Of a DNA stretch of 64,000 nt, positions 10,349-18,461 are shown piece after piece. This DNA is from Rhizobiaceae bacterium (lineage in GTDB: Bacteria > Pseudomonadota > Alphaproteobacteria > Rhizobiales > Rhizobiaceae), in NCBI GenBank assembly GCA_017644005.1, contig JAEPMJ010000003.1, forward strand, positions 496,001-560,000, written 5' to 3'. Each line of letters begins with the position of its first letter. The stretch's first letter is position 1. The position numbers were made by a program, and so were the translations under genes. The notes beneath the pieces are model-generated. The model saw nothing but the letters and a program-made list of their open reading frames with translations, was not told the DNA's origin and searched no databases.

Positions 10349-11521
10349 ATGTCAGACAGCCCGCAGCGCGAACGCGGCATCCACACGCGGCTGGCCCACT
10401 CAGGCTACAACCCGCACGAGTTTCACGGCTTCGTCAATCCGCCCGTCGTTCACGCGTCCACAGTGTTGTTTCCCGATGCGCACACCATGGCGACGCGGAA
10501 CCAGAAATACACCTACGGAACCCGGGGCACGCCGACGACGGATGCGCTGAACCAGGCCATGAACGAGTTGGAGGGCGCGGCGGGGTCACTGACGGTTCCG
10601 ACAGGGCTTGCCGCCGTCACCGTTCCGCTGCTGGCGTTCCTTTCGTCAGGCGATCATCTGCTTGTGACGGACGCGGTCTATTTCCCGACCCGGCATTTTT
10701 GCGACAACATGCTTTCGCGGATGGGCGTGGAGGTCGAATATTACGATCCGCTGATCGGAGCCGGCCTCTCGCGGCTGATGAAGCCGAACACGAAGGTGGT
10801 CTTCACCGAATCGCCTGGCTCCAACACATTCGAGATGCAGGACATTCCCGCGATCGCCGATGCGGCGCACGCGGCCGGCGCTATCGTGTTGATGGACAAC
10901 AGCTGGGCGACGCCGCTTTATTTCCGCGCTCTCGATTTCGGTGTCGACGTCTCAATCCATGCAGCGACCAAATACATCGCCGGGCATTCGGACATTCTGG
11001 CGGGCACGATCTCTGCCAATGAGGCGGCATGGGAGAGGCTCCACGAGGCTTACCTTCAGCTTGGATGCTGTCCCGGGCCCGACGACGTCTACAACACACT
11101 GCGCGGCCTGCGCACGCTCGGGGTAAGGCTCGAACATCATCGCCGGAACGCGCTCGACATCGCGCAATGGCTGGAAGGCCGGCCGGGCGTTGCACAGGTG
11201 CTGCATCCCGCGCTTGAGAGTTTTGCCGGCCACGACATCTGGAAGCGGGATTTCTCGGGCTCCAGCGGCCTCTTCTCGATCGTGCTCGACGGCGGCGGCA
11301 CGGAAAAAGCCCATGCCTTCCTCGACGCGCTCGAAATCTTCGGGATGGGCTATTCCTGGGGTGGATATGACAGCCTTGCCGTTCATTCGCATCTGGCCGA
11401 CAGGGTTGCCTCGCGTACCGACTATTCCGGGCCGGTGATGCGGCTGCAGATCGGGCTGGAAGATGTCGAAGACCTGAAGGCGGATATCGAGCGGGGGCTG
11501 GCAGCGGCGGCAAAAATCTAG
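10349..11521 (+). CDS. metC: Cystathionine beta-lyase
   Basis: PLP enzyme of the Cys/Met metabolism family, 390 residues, cleaving cystathionine to homocysteine, ammonia and pyruvate in methionine synthesis. The schiff-base lysine lies in SIHAATKYIAGHSD; the N-terminal signature TRLAHSGYNP and the PLP-phosphate region YTYGTRGTPTTDAL are present; MDNSWATPLYF is the conserved aspartate strand that contacts the pyridine nitrogen. The ATG at 10349 follows AGGAAGAATTC, a good ribosome site, and matches the family start; the frame is open about 60 bases upstream. It is monocistronic, followed by a tRNA gene on the other strand. Family members can also act on other thioethers. Confidence 0.93.
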   Translation: MSDSPQRERGIHTRLAHSGYNPHEFHGFVNPPVVHASTVLFPDAHTMATRNQKYTYGTRGTPTTDALNQAMNELEGAAGSLTVPTGLAAVTVPLLAFLSSGDHLLVTDAVYFPTRHFCDNMLSRMGVEVEYYDPLIGAGLSRLMKPNTKVVFTESPGSNTFEMQDIPAIADAAHAAGAIVLMDNSWATPLYFRALDFGVDVSIHAATKYIAGHSDILAGTISANEAAWERLHEAYLQLGCCPGPDDVYNTLRGLRTLGVRLEHHRRNALDIAQWLEGRPGVAQVLHPALESFAGHDIWKRDFSGSSGLFSIVLDGGGTEKAHAFLDALEIFGMGYSWGGYDSLAVHSHLADRVASRTDYSGPVMRLQIGLEDVEDLKADIERGLAAAAKI

Positions 11522-11535
11522 AAGCCGGCGGCGGC

Positions 11536-11612
<77 letters not shown>

Positions 11613-11693
11613 TTCCGGTGCGGCGCCTGCCTAGTGCCTCGCGCCCGCCGGCGCAAGCAAAAAACTCCCGCACCAGGCGTCAAATTCACCGCA

Positions 11694-11717
11694 CCCGCTT
11701 TGCAAAGCGGGATTTTT
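11694..11717 (+). terminator. Strong hairpin with T-tract upstream of the NDUFS4-like gene
   Basis: CCCGCTTTGCAAAGCGGG is a perfect 18-base palindrome (7-bp stem, 4-base loop) followed by ATTTTTGG on the plus strand. It has the form of an intrinsic terminator. It could end metC read-through, or attenuate transcription into the NDUFS4-like gene 45 bases downstream. No U-tract is present on the minus strand. Confidence 0.6.
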
Positions 11718-11761
11718 GGACTAGGCAGCGCAAGAAACAAACCGCGTTCCAGGGACATCAC

Positions 11762-12067
11762 ATGTCTGCACGAATCTTCAGCCCCGCCCGTAACGCCATG
11801 CAATCCGGCAAGGCCAAAACCGGCCGCTGGGTGCTTGAGTTCGAGCCGGAGAGCCCGCGCAGAATTGACCCGCTGATGGGCTACACCACCTCCTCGGATA
11901 TGAAGAGCCAGATCAAACTGGTCTTCGAAACGCGCGAGGAAGCCCTTGCCTACGCCAAGGCAAACGGCATCGCGGCGCGCGTGGAAGAGCCCAAGGAGCC
12001 GCGCCGGCGCCAGATTTCATACGCGGAGAATTTCCGCTATGACCGCAAGACGCCCTGGACGCACTGA
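11762..12067 (+). CDS. ETC complex I subunit, NDUFS4-like (NADH:ubiquinone oxidoreductase 18 kDa family)
   Basis: 101-residue protein of the family named after mitochondrial NDUFS4/NUYM. Typical motifs are ARIFSPARNAMQSGKAKTG at the N-terminus, WVLEFEPESPR, PLMGYTTSSDM, LVFETREEALAYAKANG and the C-terminal ISYAENFRYDRKTPWTH. These are near-diagnostic for the alphaproteobacterial family. The ATG at 11762 follows CCAGGGACATCAC. It is a single gene between two tRNAs. It is thought to stabilise the junction of the matrix arm of complex I in mitochondria; the bacterial protein probably has the same role at the cytoplasmic arm. Confidence 0.93.
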   Translation: MSARIFSPARNAMQSGKAKTGRWVLEFEPESPRRIDPLMGYTTSSDMKSQIKLVFETREEALAYAKANGIAARVEEPKEPRRRQISYAENFRYDRKTPWTH

Positions 12068-12069
12068 AC

Positions 12070-12087
12070 CCGGCGCATGCCGGTTTT
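12070..12087 (+). terminator. Weak terminator after the NDUFS4-like gene
   Basis: Short stem CCGGC/GCCGG with a GCAT loop followed by TTTT, starting 3 bases after the stop codon. The stem is only 5 bp, extendable by an A-T pair after a bulge, so termination may be partial. It separates the gene from tRNA-Arg. Confidence 0.45.
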
Positions 12088-12107
12088 CATGCCCGGAAGG
12101 GCGCGAC

Positions 12108-12184
12108 GGTCCCGTAGCTCAGCTGGATAGAGCACCGGCCTTCTAAGCCGATGGTCACAGGTTCGAATCCTGTCGGGATCGCCA
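12108..12184 (+). tRNA. tRNA-Arg (anticodon TCT)
   Basis: 77 bases with encoded CCA. The acceptor stem GGTCCCG pairs with CGGGATC including one G-T pair; the D-arm is GCTCAGCTGGATAGAGC; the T-arm has GGTTCGAATCC; the anticodon loop CTTCTAA contains TCT, reading AGA/AGG arginine codons. The top pair of the anticodon stem is a C-A mismatch. Confidence 0.95.
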
Positions 12185-12187
12185 TCG

Positions 12188-13195
12188 TCAACCACGCGCA
12201 AACGAATACTCAATCACCGACTCATAGCTCTCCCCCGGCTTCAGAACCGCGCTCGGAAAATCCGGCCGGTTCGGTGAGTCGGGCCAGATTTGCGGTTCGA
12301 GGCAAAGACCCGAGAACGGGCCGTAGGCGATGCCGTCGAGGCCTTTCAAGCCGACCGGGATCGGCGCGCCGTCGAAGAACTGCAGGCCTGGTTCGGTCGT
12401 GGACAATTCCATTGCAACGCCAGAGCGTGCACCCTTCAAAGTGGCCACGTGCGTCAGCCCTCGGCGACCGGGCGCGAGGCAGAAATTGAGATCGTAGCCA
12501 GCCTCGCGAGGACCAGCGGCGACCTGCCGGGAGGTGCGAAAATCATACCGCGTTCCTGCCACCGGCGCGGTTTCGCCCAAGGGAACAAGCCCCTCGTCGA
12601 CCGGCAGGTAGCTGTCGGCGGCGATCCGCAAGCTGTGATCGAGCGCCGGAGCAGCGCCGCCATCGTCGAGATTGAAATAGCTGTGCTGGGTGAAGGCGCA
12701 GAGCGTTTCGGCGTCGCATGTTGCCTGCATGACAATATGCAGCCGCCCCTCGCCGGTCAGCCGGTAGGTGCAGGCGGCACTGAGATTTCCGGGAAAGCCC
12801 ATTTCGCCATCGCGCGAAAAGTAGGTGAGCGTGACGAAATCAGGACCGAGATCGGCAATCGTCCAGTTGCGCCGGTCGAAACCGCGTTTGCCGCCGTGAA
12901 GCGCATGACCCGGCACACCGCCATTGTCGACCCGGTATGACTTTCCGCCCAGGTCGAAGCGCCCATCGGCGATGCGGTTGGCGTAACGCCCGATGATGGC
13001 GCCCATGTAAAGCGGGTGCCGAAGGTAAGGTTCGAGCGCCGGGAACCCCAATACAAGAGGGGCGGAATGACCGTCGAGCCGCAAATCCTGGAGTATGCCG
13101 CCCCAAGTCAGAATCGCGGCGGAAAGCCCGCCGCCGGAAAGGCGGACACGGTAGACGGTTTCGTCCTCAGGCGTCGTTCCGAATGGTTCGGACAA
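12188..13195 (-). CDS. galM: Aldose 1-epimerase (mutarotase)
   Basis: 335-residue galactose mutarotase-like enzyme that interconverts alpha and beta anomers of aldoses in the cytoplasm. Visible family motifs are MGAIIGRYANRIADGRF, GHALHGGKRGFDRR (catalytic His region), FTQHSYFNLDDGG (second catalytic His), and the C-terminal GLCLEPQIWPDSPN containing the catalytic Glu. No ATG fits: the first in-frame ATG upstream (13288) adds 31 non-conserved residues. A TTG at 13195 is preceded by GGGGGAGAG with a 6-base spacer, an excellent ribosome site, and gives the normal family length, so it was chosen. The stop lies 3 bases from the tRNA-Arg end. Confidence 0.9.
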   Translation of the reverse strand: MSEPFGTTPEDETVYRVRLSGGGLSAAILTWGGILQDLRLDGHSAPLVLGFPALEPYLRHPLYMGAIIGRYANRIADGRFDLGGKSYRVDNGGVPGHALHGGKRGFDRRNWTIADLGPDFVTLTYFSRDGEMGFPGNLSAACTYRLTGEGRLHIVMQATCDAETLCAFTQHSYFNLDDGGAAPALDHSLRIAADSYLPVDEGLVPLGETAPVAGTRYDFRTSRQVAAGPREAGYDLNFCLAPGRRGLTHVATLKGARSGVAMELSTTEPGLQFFDGAPIPVGLKGLDGIAYGPFSGLCLEPQIWPDSPNRPDFPSAVLKPGESYESVIEYSFARG

Positions 13196-13533
13196 AAGCG
13201 GCTCTCCCCCGTTCCGGCCCGTATGCCTGATGCGGGTAGAGCTGCCAGCCGTCAAGGCCGTGTCTGGCCAAACGATCGCCGACGCCACGCACGCGCTGCG
13301 GCGCCACAGGACCGTATCCGGTCATGCGCGGCATGTTCGTCAGGCAACGAAAACCAGCCCGGCGGCAACAAAGGCCGCGAGCAGGTAAAAAGCGAAATCA
13401 TCTTCCCAGTTGCGCATGATGGCGTCCCTCTCCGATGGCGGTCGAAGGAGTAGCCTGAACAGCGGGCGGCAATTGGACCCAATCTGGGCGCTTTGGCGGC
13501 ATTACGGTTTCAATGCTGTGACAGTGAACATGC
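13196..13533. other. 338-base stretch between galM and hdaA
   Basis: The only gene-like element here is the 25-codon sORF at 13340-13417. The remaining sequence shows no family-like protein in any frame and no clear terminator. Confidence 0.5.
13340..13417 (-). CDS. Small membrane protein (25 residues), hypothetical
   Basis: Too short for ordinary gene finding but well formed. An ATG at 13417 is preceded by GGAGAGGGACGCCATC, a near-ideal ribosome site with 8-base spacing. The peptide starts with a charged, amphipathic head MRNWEDDFAF and continues with one hydrophobic span rich in Ala, Leu, Val and Phe, ending in VFVA before TGA. This is the layout of a single-pass small membrane protein. 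It lies between hdaA and galM on the same strand. No function can be assigned. Confidence 0.5.
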   Translation of the reverse strand: MRNWEDDFAFYLLAAFVAAGLVFVA

Positions 13534-14232
13534 TCACACCGGCAAGGATGCCTGACCGGTGTCCGAGCCGCCGAGCACCGATGCCGCAAGCTGGCGCGTG
13601 ATGCGGCTCTTGGTTTCCAGCCCCGCGCGGTCGAGCCGCTCGACGACGCTGATCGCCGTTGCCAGTGAGCGTTCGATGCGTTTGACCAGAAATTGAACCA
13701 CCTGCGGGTCGATCTCGACCTGCCGGTCGGCGAAAAGCTTGGTGATGACGCCGGCCAGAAGCAGATCGTCCGGCTCGCGGATTTCGACCGTGGAGGCAGC
13801 ACCCAGCCGCGAGCGCAAATCCGGCAGAGCGACCCCCCAGCCAAGCGGAAAGCGCCGCGCAGTGAGCAGGATATGGCTGCCAGATGCTCGCGCGGCGTTG
13901 ATGGCATGGAACAAACCGTTTTCGTCCAGCCCGCCGGCATCAGCATCGTCGATCAGCAGTGCTCGGCCTTCGAGCGCTTCGAGAATTTCAGGGCCCAGCG
14001 CACGGCGGTCGGCGGCAAGCGCGCCCGCCTCCTCGCGCCAGATCGACGCCAAATGGGTCTTGCCTGAGCCGACCGGGCCAGCGACGACCACGACATTGGA
14101 CGGCCAGACGGGCCAGGCATCGATCAGCGCGACGGCATCGGCGTTGGCCGAACTGACGACGAGATCGGCGCGGCTCAGGCCCGGCTCGCGGCTGAATTCG
14201 AGCGCGATCTGCTGCGGGGGCGGCTTCGCCAT
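13534..14232 (-). CDS. hdaA: DnaA regulatory inactivator HdaA
   Basis: 232-residue AAA+ protein related to DnaA domain III, which with the DNA clamp stimulates ATP hydrolysis on DnaA to prevent re-initiation. The P-loop is VVVAGPVGSGKTHLASIWREE, Walker B is ALLIDDADAGGLDE, and HILLTARRFPLGWGV with LPDLRSRLGAAS matches the sensor 1 and box VII regions of DnaA/Hda. The C-terminal helix bundle lacks the DnaA DNA-binding domain. The N-terminal QQIALEF resembles the clamp-binding motif of Hda proteins. The start ATG at 14232 lies 4 bases after the permease stop; this permease-hdaA arrangement is usual in rhizobia. Confidence 0.9.
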   Translation of the reverse strand: MAKPPPQQIALEFSREPGLSRADLVVSSANADAVALIDAWPVWPSNVVVVAGPVGSGKTHLASIWREEAGALAADRRALGPEILEALEGRALLIDDADAGGLDENGLFHAINAARASGSHILLTARRFPLGWGVALPDLRSRLGAASTVEIREPDDLLLAGVITKLFADRQVEIDPQVVQFLVKRIERSLATAISVVERLDRAGLETKSRITRQLAASVLGGSDTGQASLPV

Positions 14233-14236
14233 GGCC

Positions 14237-15451
14237 CTACTGGGTATCGCCCTGACCGCCGCCTCGATAGACGGGGGATTCCAGATAACGCTCGATGGCG
14301 AAACGAACCAGGACGGCGATCGCAGCCGCAGCCGGCACAGCCACCAGCAGACCGACGAAGCCGAACAGATAACCGAAAGCGAACAGGGCAAACATCAGCC
14401 AGACCGGATGCAGCCCCACACTGCCGCCGACAAGCTTGGGCTGCAGAATGTTGCCTTCGACCATCTGGCCAGCAAAAAAGATTGCCGCAACCGCAGCCAC
14501 CCATTGCCATTCGGGCCAGAACTGCACCAGCGCAACGCCGAGCGAAAGCGCGAGGCCGACGATCGACCCGACATAGGGGATGAACCCGATAAGGCCCGCA
14601 ACGAAGCCGATGAGGAGCCCGAAATTGAGCCCGACAAGGGTGAGCGCCACTGCGTAGCTGATGCCCATGATGAGCCCGACCGTGCCCTGCCCGCGCACAA
14701 AGCTGGCGGTCGAGCGGTTGATCTCGGAGGCCAGCCTGCGCACCGTGGCCAGATGATCGCGCGGCACCCAGCCGTCGACGCGGGCGACCATGCGGTCCCA
14801 GTCGAGCAGCATGTAGAACGCGACCACCGGCGTGACCACAAACAGCCCGGCGATATCGATCAGGGCGCGGCCGGAATTCCAGATCGACTGGGCGAGCGCC
14901 GACAGGAAGCTCGCACCCTGGCTGAGCAGCGCGCTCACATTTTCACGCAGCGACGCCGGATCAACACCGACATTTTCTTCCAGCCAGCCCGGATCGTAGC
15001 GGGTGATCAGGTCTTGCAGTCGCGAAAGATAGTCGGGCAATTGCGAAATCAGCCCGGCAAACTGCGACCCCAGAACCGGTATCACAATCATCAGGCCAAG
15101 CACGAAGAACAGGACGAAACCGACAAGGATGACGATTGTCGCCGCCAGCCGCGACAGTCCGAGCCGCTCGAGCCAGTCGGCAACGGGGTCGAGGAAATAT
15201 GCCAGAATCATACCGGCGAGAAACGGAAGCAATATGGAGCTGAAAATATAGAGGAAGGCGACGAAGATGGCCGCACTCAGCAACCAGAATGCGACCTGAC
15301 GGCGAATATCGATCGCGGCCATCGCGTCAGGTCCGAGCTCGACAACCGTTGTCGGCTTTGCCGAGCCAGGTGTATTGCCGCCGGTGCCGCGGCTGCCTGA
15401 GCGCGAAGACGCGCTTCTAGATGTGCGGGTTTTCGCTTTCGCCATAGCCAT
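14237..15451 (-). CDS. AI-2E family transporter (PerM/YdgG-type permease)
   Basis: 404-residue multi-span inner-membrane protein of the AI-2 exporter superfamily. After a basic Ser/Lys/Arg-rich N-terminal tail of about 45 residues there are some seven to eight spans with conserved pieces such as LPFLAGMILAYFLDPVADWLE, GLIGFIPYVGSIVGLALS and VEGNILQPKLVGGSVGLHPV. These are signatures of the family. The substrate is not known for most members. The gene overlaps the end of the phosphatidyltransferase gene by 35 bases; a second in-frame ATG two codons later is equally possible. hdaA follows after 4 bases. Confidence 0.9.
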   Translation of the reverse strand: MAMAKAKTRTSRSASSRSGSRGTGGNTPGSAKPTTVVELGPDAMAAIDIRRQVAFWLLSAAIFVAFLYIFSSILLPFLAGMILAYFLDPVADWLERLGLSRLAATIVILVGFVLFFVLGLMIVIPVLGSQFAGLISQLPDYLSRLQDLITRYDPGWLEENVGVDPASLRENVSALLSQGASFLSALAQSIWNSGRALIDIAGLFVVTPVVAFYMLLDWDRMVARVDGWVPRDHLATVRRLASEINRSTASFVRGQGTVGLIMGISYAVALTLVGLNFGLLIGFVAGLIGFIPYVGSIVGLALSLGVALVQFWPEWQWVAAVAAIFFAGQMVEGNILQPKLVGGSVGLHPVWLMFALFAFGYLFGFVGLLVAVPAAAAIAVLVRFAIERYLESPVYRGGGQGDTQ

Positions 15452-15974
15452 TCATGTGTCTGAACCAGGCCACGAGATAGGCCGCAGCGGAGGCGGCGGT
15501 CAAGCCGCCCGACAATATGACGAGCCAGCCGCGCAGGCCGCCGAAGGCTGTCTCGAGCGCAAGTTCGAACAATACGGCAGCGGCCAACACGATCTGCACC
15601 GCGGTGTTGGCCTTGGAAACCATCAGTGGTTTCATTTCCACCGGGTGGCCAAGCAGGCCGGAGAGAACCACGCCCCCAACAATGAGCAGATCGCGCGAAA
15701 CCGCCGCGATGACGAGCCAAAGCGGCAATTCGCTCATCAACCCCAGCACGACAAAGACTGAAACGAGGAGCAGCTTGTCGGCAACCGGATCGAGATAGGT
15801 ACCCAGTTCGGACCTCTGGTCGAAATGGCGGGCGATGAAGCCGTCAATGCCGTCGGATATTCCGGCAATCAGAAAGCCGGCCAACGCCCAGGCCATGGCA
15901 CCTTCCAGCATGGCGTAGACGATTGCCGGCACAAGCAAGAACCGCAGCAGCGTAATGAGGTTGGGTATCGTCAA
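15417..15974 (-). CDS. CDP-alcohol phosphatidyltransferase (cardiolipin- or PG-phosphate-synthase-like)
   Basis: 185-residue integral membrane enzyme. The CDP-alcohol phosphotransferase motif is complete: SDGIDGFIARHFDQRSELG followed by TYLDPVADKLL, giving the D-x2-D-G-x2-A-R-x8-G-x3-D-x3-D pattern with both metal-binding aspartate pairs. Several hydrophobic spans surround it. It joins CDP-diacylglycerol to an alcohol such as glycerol-3-phosphate or phosphatidylglycerol. A second family member at 27752 is the more typical PgsA, so this copy may have another acceptor. It heads a minus-strand run with the permease and hdaA. Confidence 0.88.
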   Translation of the reverse strand: MTIPNLITLLRFLLVPAIVYAMLEGAMAWALAGFLIAGISDGIDGFIARHFDQRSELGTYLDPVADKLLLVSVFVVLGLMSELPLWLVIAAVSRDLLIVGGVVLSGLLGHPVEMKPLMVSKANTAVQIVLAAAVLFELALETAFGGLRGWLVILSGGLTAASAAAYLVAWFRHMNGYGESENPHI

Positions 15975-16192
15975 TTTGAGGCCGTTCGTTTTTTGACCGG
16001 TAACTTCCGCCGTTAGCGTTGAAGATGGCTGCGCACCGTGGCGTGTTCAAGTGCCAGAACGCCGCCAAAGCCGTGAGCCACAATTCCGCAAGCCACCGTT
16101 TTGCCTGTGACTGATCCGGCGGCCGTGCTTGCGGGTGCGGCGGCTTCATGCGATGAGCGCGGCATGTCCATTCCATGCTTGGCAGACCACCG

Positions 16193-17257
16193 ATGAGCGA
16201 CAGCAAAAACGGCCTTACCTACGCGGAAGCCGGAGTCGACATCGATGCCGGCGCCGAGATGGTCCGCAAGATCAAGCCGATGGTGCGCTCCACCATGCGA
16301 CCGGGCGCCGACGGGGAGATCGGCGGCTTTGGCGGTCTTTTCGATCTCAAGGCCGCAGGCTTCAAGGACCCGGTGCTGGTGGCGGCCAATGACGGCGTCG
16401 GCACCAAACTCAAGATCGCGATAGAGACGGGCATTCACGACACGATCGGCGTCGATCTCGTGGCCATGTGCGTCAACGATCTCGTGGTGCAGGCAGCCGA
16501 ACCTCTTTTCTTCCTCGACTATTTCGCTACCGGCAAGCTCGATCCCGCCCAGGGTGCCGCGATCGTTTCCGGCATTGCGGAAGGCTGCCGCCAGGCGGGC
16601 TGCGCCCTGATCGGCGGTGAGACGGCGGAAATGCCAGGACTCTATTCGGAAGGCGATTACGACCTCGCGGGTTTCGCCGTCGGCGCAGCCGAGCGCGGCC
16701 AGCTTCTGCCCACCGACGATATAGTGGAAGGCGACGTTCTTCTGGGGCTGGCATCCAGCGGCGTACACTCAAACGGCTATTCGCTGGTGCGGCGCATCGT
16801 GGAGATGAGCGGAGCGGGCTGGGAAAAGCCAGCGCCATTCGCGGAAGACAAGATGCTCGGCTCCGCATTGCTCGAGCCGACACGCATCTATGTGCGGCCG
16901 CTGCTCAATGCGATGCGCTCGACGCATGGCATCAAGGCGCTAGCGCACATCACCGGCGGCGGCTTCCCCGAGAATGTGCCGCGGGTGCTGCCGGAGGCAT
17001 TTGCGGCCGAAATAGCGCTCGATGCAATCGAGGTTCCGCCGGTCTTTTCGTGGCTGGCCGCGACAGGCGGCGTTGCGGCCGACGAGATGTTGCGTACATT
17101 CAACTGTGGCACCGGCATGATCGCCGTGGTTGCGGCCGGGCAGGCAGCGCAAGTCGCCGCCGTGCTGCAGCAGCAGGGCGAGACGGTGACGCCGATCGGC
17201 CAGGTGATCGCCAGGCGCGAATCTGGTGTGGTTTACAGCGGGAAGCTGGAGATCTGA
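16193..17257 (+). CDS. purM: Phosphoribosylformylglycinamidine cyclo-ligase
   Basis: AIR synthetase, 354 residues, catalysing the ATP-dependent ring closure of FGAM in purine synthesis. Motifs include [79 protein letters not shown] and [15 protein letters not shown], all typical of PurM. The ATG at 16193 gives the family start; an ATG six codons earlier is possible and neither has a strong ribosome site. purN follows after 2 bases, so the two purine genes form an operon. On the other side is the divergent phosphatidyltransferase gene. Confidence 0.96.
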   Translation: MSDSKNGLTYAEAGVDIDAGAEMVRKIKPMVRSTMRPGADGEIGGFGGLFDLKAAGFKDPVLVAANDGVGTKLKIAIETGIHDTIGVDLVAMCVNDLVVQAAEPLFFLDYFATGKLDPAQGAAIVSGIAEGCRQAGCALIGGETAEMPGLYSEGDYDLAGFAVGAAERGQLLPTDDIVEGDVLLGLASSGVHSNGYSLVRRIVEMSGAGWEKPAPFAEDKMLGSALLEPTRIYVRPLLNAMRSTHGIKALAHITGGGFPENVPRVLPEAFAAEIALDAIEVPPVFSWLAATGGVAADEMLRTFNCGTGMIAVVAAGQAAQVAAVLQQQGETVTPIGQVIARRESGVVYSGKLEI

Positions 17258-17259
17258 GC

Positions 17260-17967
17260 ATGGAAAGAAAGCGCACCGTCGTGATGATTTCGGGCCGTGG
17301 CTCGAACATGGCGGCTCTGGTCAAAGCGTCGGAAGAAGTGGGCTACCCGGCGCGCATCGTAGGTGTGGTTTCCGACAAGCCCGACGCGCCGGGACTGGAC
17401 TTTGCCAACCGCGCCGGCATTGCCACCCGCGCCGTTGCGCGAGCCGACCATGCAACGCGCGACCTGCATGACGGCGCGATCGACGAGGCGCTGGACGAGT
17501 TGGGAGCCGAGATCGTCTGCCTCGCAGGCTATATGCGCAAGCTCTCGCCCGGCTTTGTGCGCAAATGGGGCGGGCGCCTCATCAACATCCACCCTTCGCT
17601 GCTGCCCGCATTCAAAGGCCTGAACCCGCACGGACAGGCACTGGACGCCGGCGTGCGCATTCATGGCTGCAGCGTGCACTTCGTGACCCCGGCGATCGAT
17701 GCCGGACCCGTCATCGCGCAGGCAGCCGTGCCGGTGATGCTGGACGACAATGAGGCCACTCTTTCGGCCCGCGTGCTGCGCATGGAGCACAAGCTCTACC
17801 CGCAGGCGCTGCGCATGGTCGCGGAGGGCAAGGTGCGTGTGCAGGGCGACCGGGTGGTCTATGACGGCGTCAAGGTGCGGCGCGATAGCGGCGACAGCGT
17901 GCTGGTAGCGCCGGAAATCGACACCGGCGTCGTGGACATCGAATCGCTGGCGCGGTTCACACCCTGA
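17260..17967 (+). CDS. purN: Phosphoribosylglycinamide formyltransferase
   Basis: GAR transformylase using 10-formyl-tetrahydrofolate, 235 residues. The phosphate-binding loop is MISGRGSNMAALV; the catalytic triad lies in INIHPSLLPAFKGLNPHGQA (Asn and His) and VTPAIDAGPVIAQ (Asp). The ATG at 17260 is 2 bases after the purM stop and is preceded by CTGGAGATCTGAGC, so translation is coupled. The C-terminal part is about 20 residues longer than in many PurN proteins. It acts third in the purine pathway, purM fifth. Confidence 0.95.
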   Translation: MERKRTVVMISGRGSNMAALVKASEEVGYPARIVGVVSDKPDAPGLDFANRAGIATRAVARADHATRDLHDGAIDEALDELGAEIVCLAGYMRKLSPGFVRKWGGRLINIHPSLLPAFKGLNPHGQALDAGVRIHGCSVHFVTPAIDAGPVIAQAAVPVMLDDNEATLSARVLRMEHKLYPQALRMVAEGKVRVQGDRVVYDGVKVRRDSGDSVLVAPEIDTGVVDIESLARFTP

Positions 17968-17986
17968 CAGGACTGGCAGGAGGGCC

Positions 17987-18454
17987 GTGCGGGCAAAGTT
18001 GACGAGCGAATGCGTCACCTCCATCCTCGCAGCCAAGATGCCGAATGCACCGGAATTTGCCGACCCAGATGTCGAACAGGCGTTCGATGCACTGCCTTCA
18101 GGCGTGCGAAAAGGGCTGCTTGCCCTGCGTGCCCTAATCTTCGAGGCGGCAGGCGCAACCCAATCGGCCGGCAGGGTCGAGGAAACGCTCAAATGGGGGC
18201 AGCCGGCCTATCTGACGCCCGACACGAAAAGCGGCAGCACAATCCGGCTCGGCGTGCCGAGATCGCCCGACCACGACTATGCGCTTTTCGTCCACTGCCA
18301 GACCGACCTGACCCGGCAGTTCGAGACCAATTATCCGGGCGAGTTTGAATTCGAAGGGACGCGGGCGGTGCTTTTCAGTGCTGACAAGCCGATTCCGGCT
18401 GACGCGCTAAGGCACTGTATCGCAATGGCTTTGACCTATCACAGCCGTAGGTGA
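17987..18454 (+). CDS. DUF1801 domain protein
   Basis: 155-residue protein with a DUF1801 (YdhG-like) fold. Recognisable elements are the helical N-terminal segment DPDVEQAFDALPSGVRKGLL, then EETLKWGQPAYLT, with the WGxPxY signature, and a C-terminal ILFSADKPIP-like strand (here AVLFSADKPIP). Biochemical function of this family is unknown. The GTG at 17987 has AGGAGGG only 3 bases before it, which is close; an ATG at 18044 is an alternative that keeps the domain intact. It follows purN by 19 bases and converges on the oxidoreductase with 7 bases between stops. Two more DUF1801 genes lie at 38565 and 38987. Confidence 0.75.
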   Translation: MRAKLTSECVTSILAAKMPNAPEFADPDVEQAFDALPSGVRKGLLALRALIFEAAGATQSAGRVEETLKWGQPAYLTPDTKSGSTIRLGVPRSPDHDYALFVHCQTDLTRQFETNYPGEFEFEGTRAVLFSADKPIPADALRHCIAMALTYHSRR

Positions 18455-18461
18455 ACCGGGC

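Noticed and set aside
13739..15400. Long plus-strand open frame (over 500 codons) opposite the AI-2E permease and hdaA
   Set aside because: Composition is Arg/Asp/His-rich without domain signature; it is the antisense shadow of high-GC genes with clear motifs on the minus strand.
16013..16768. Minus-strand open frame opposite purM
   Set aside because: Antisense of strongly conserved PurM sequence; no own motifs or ribosome site.
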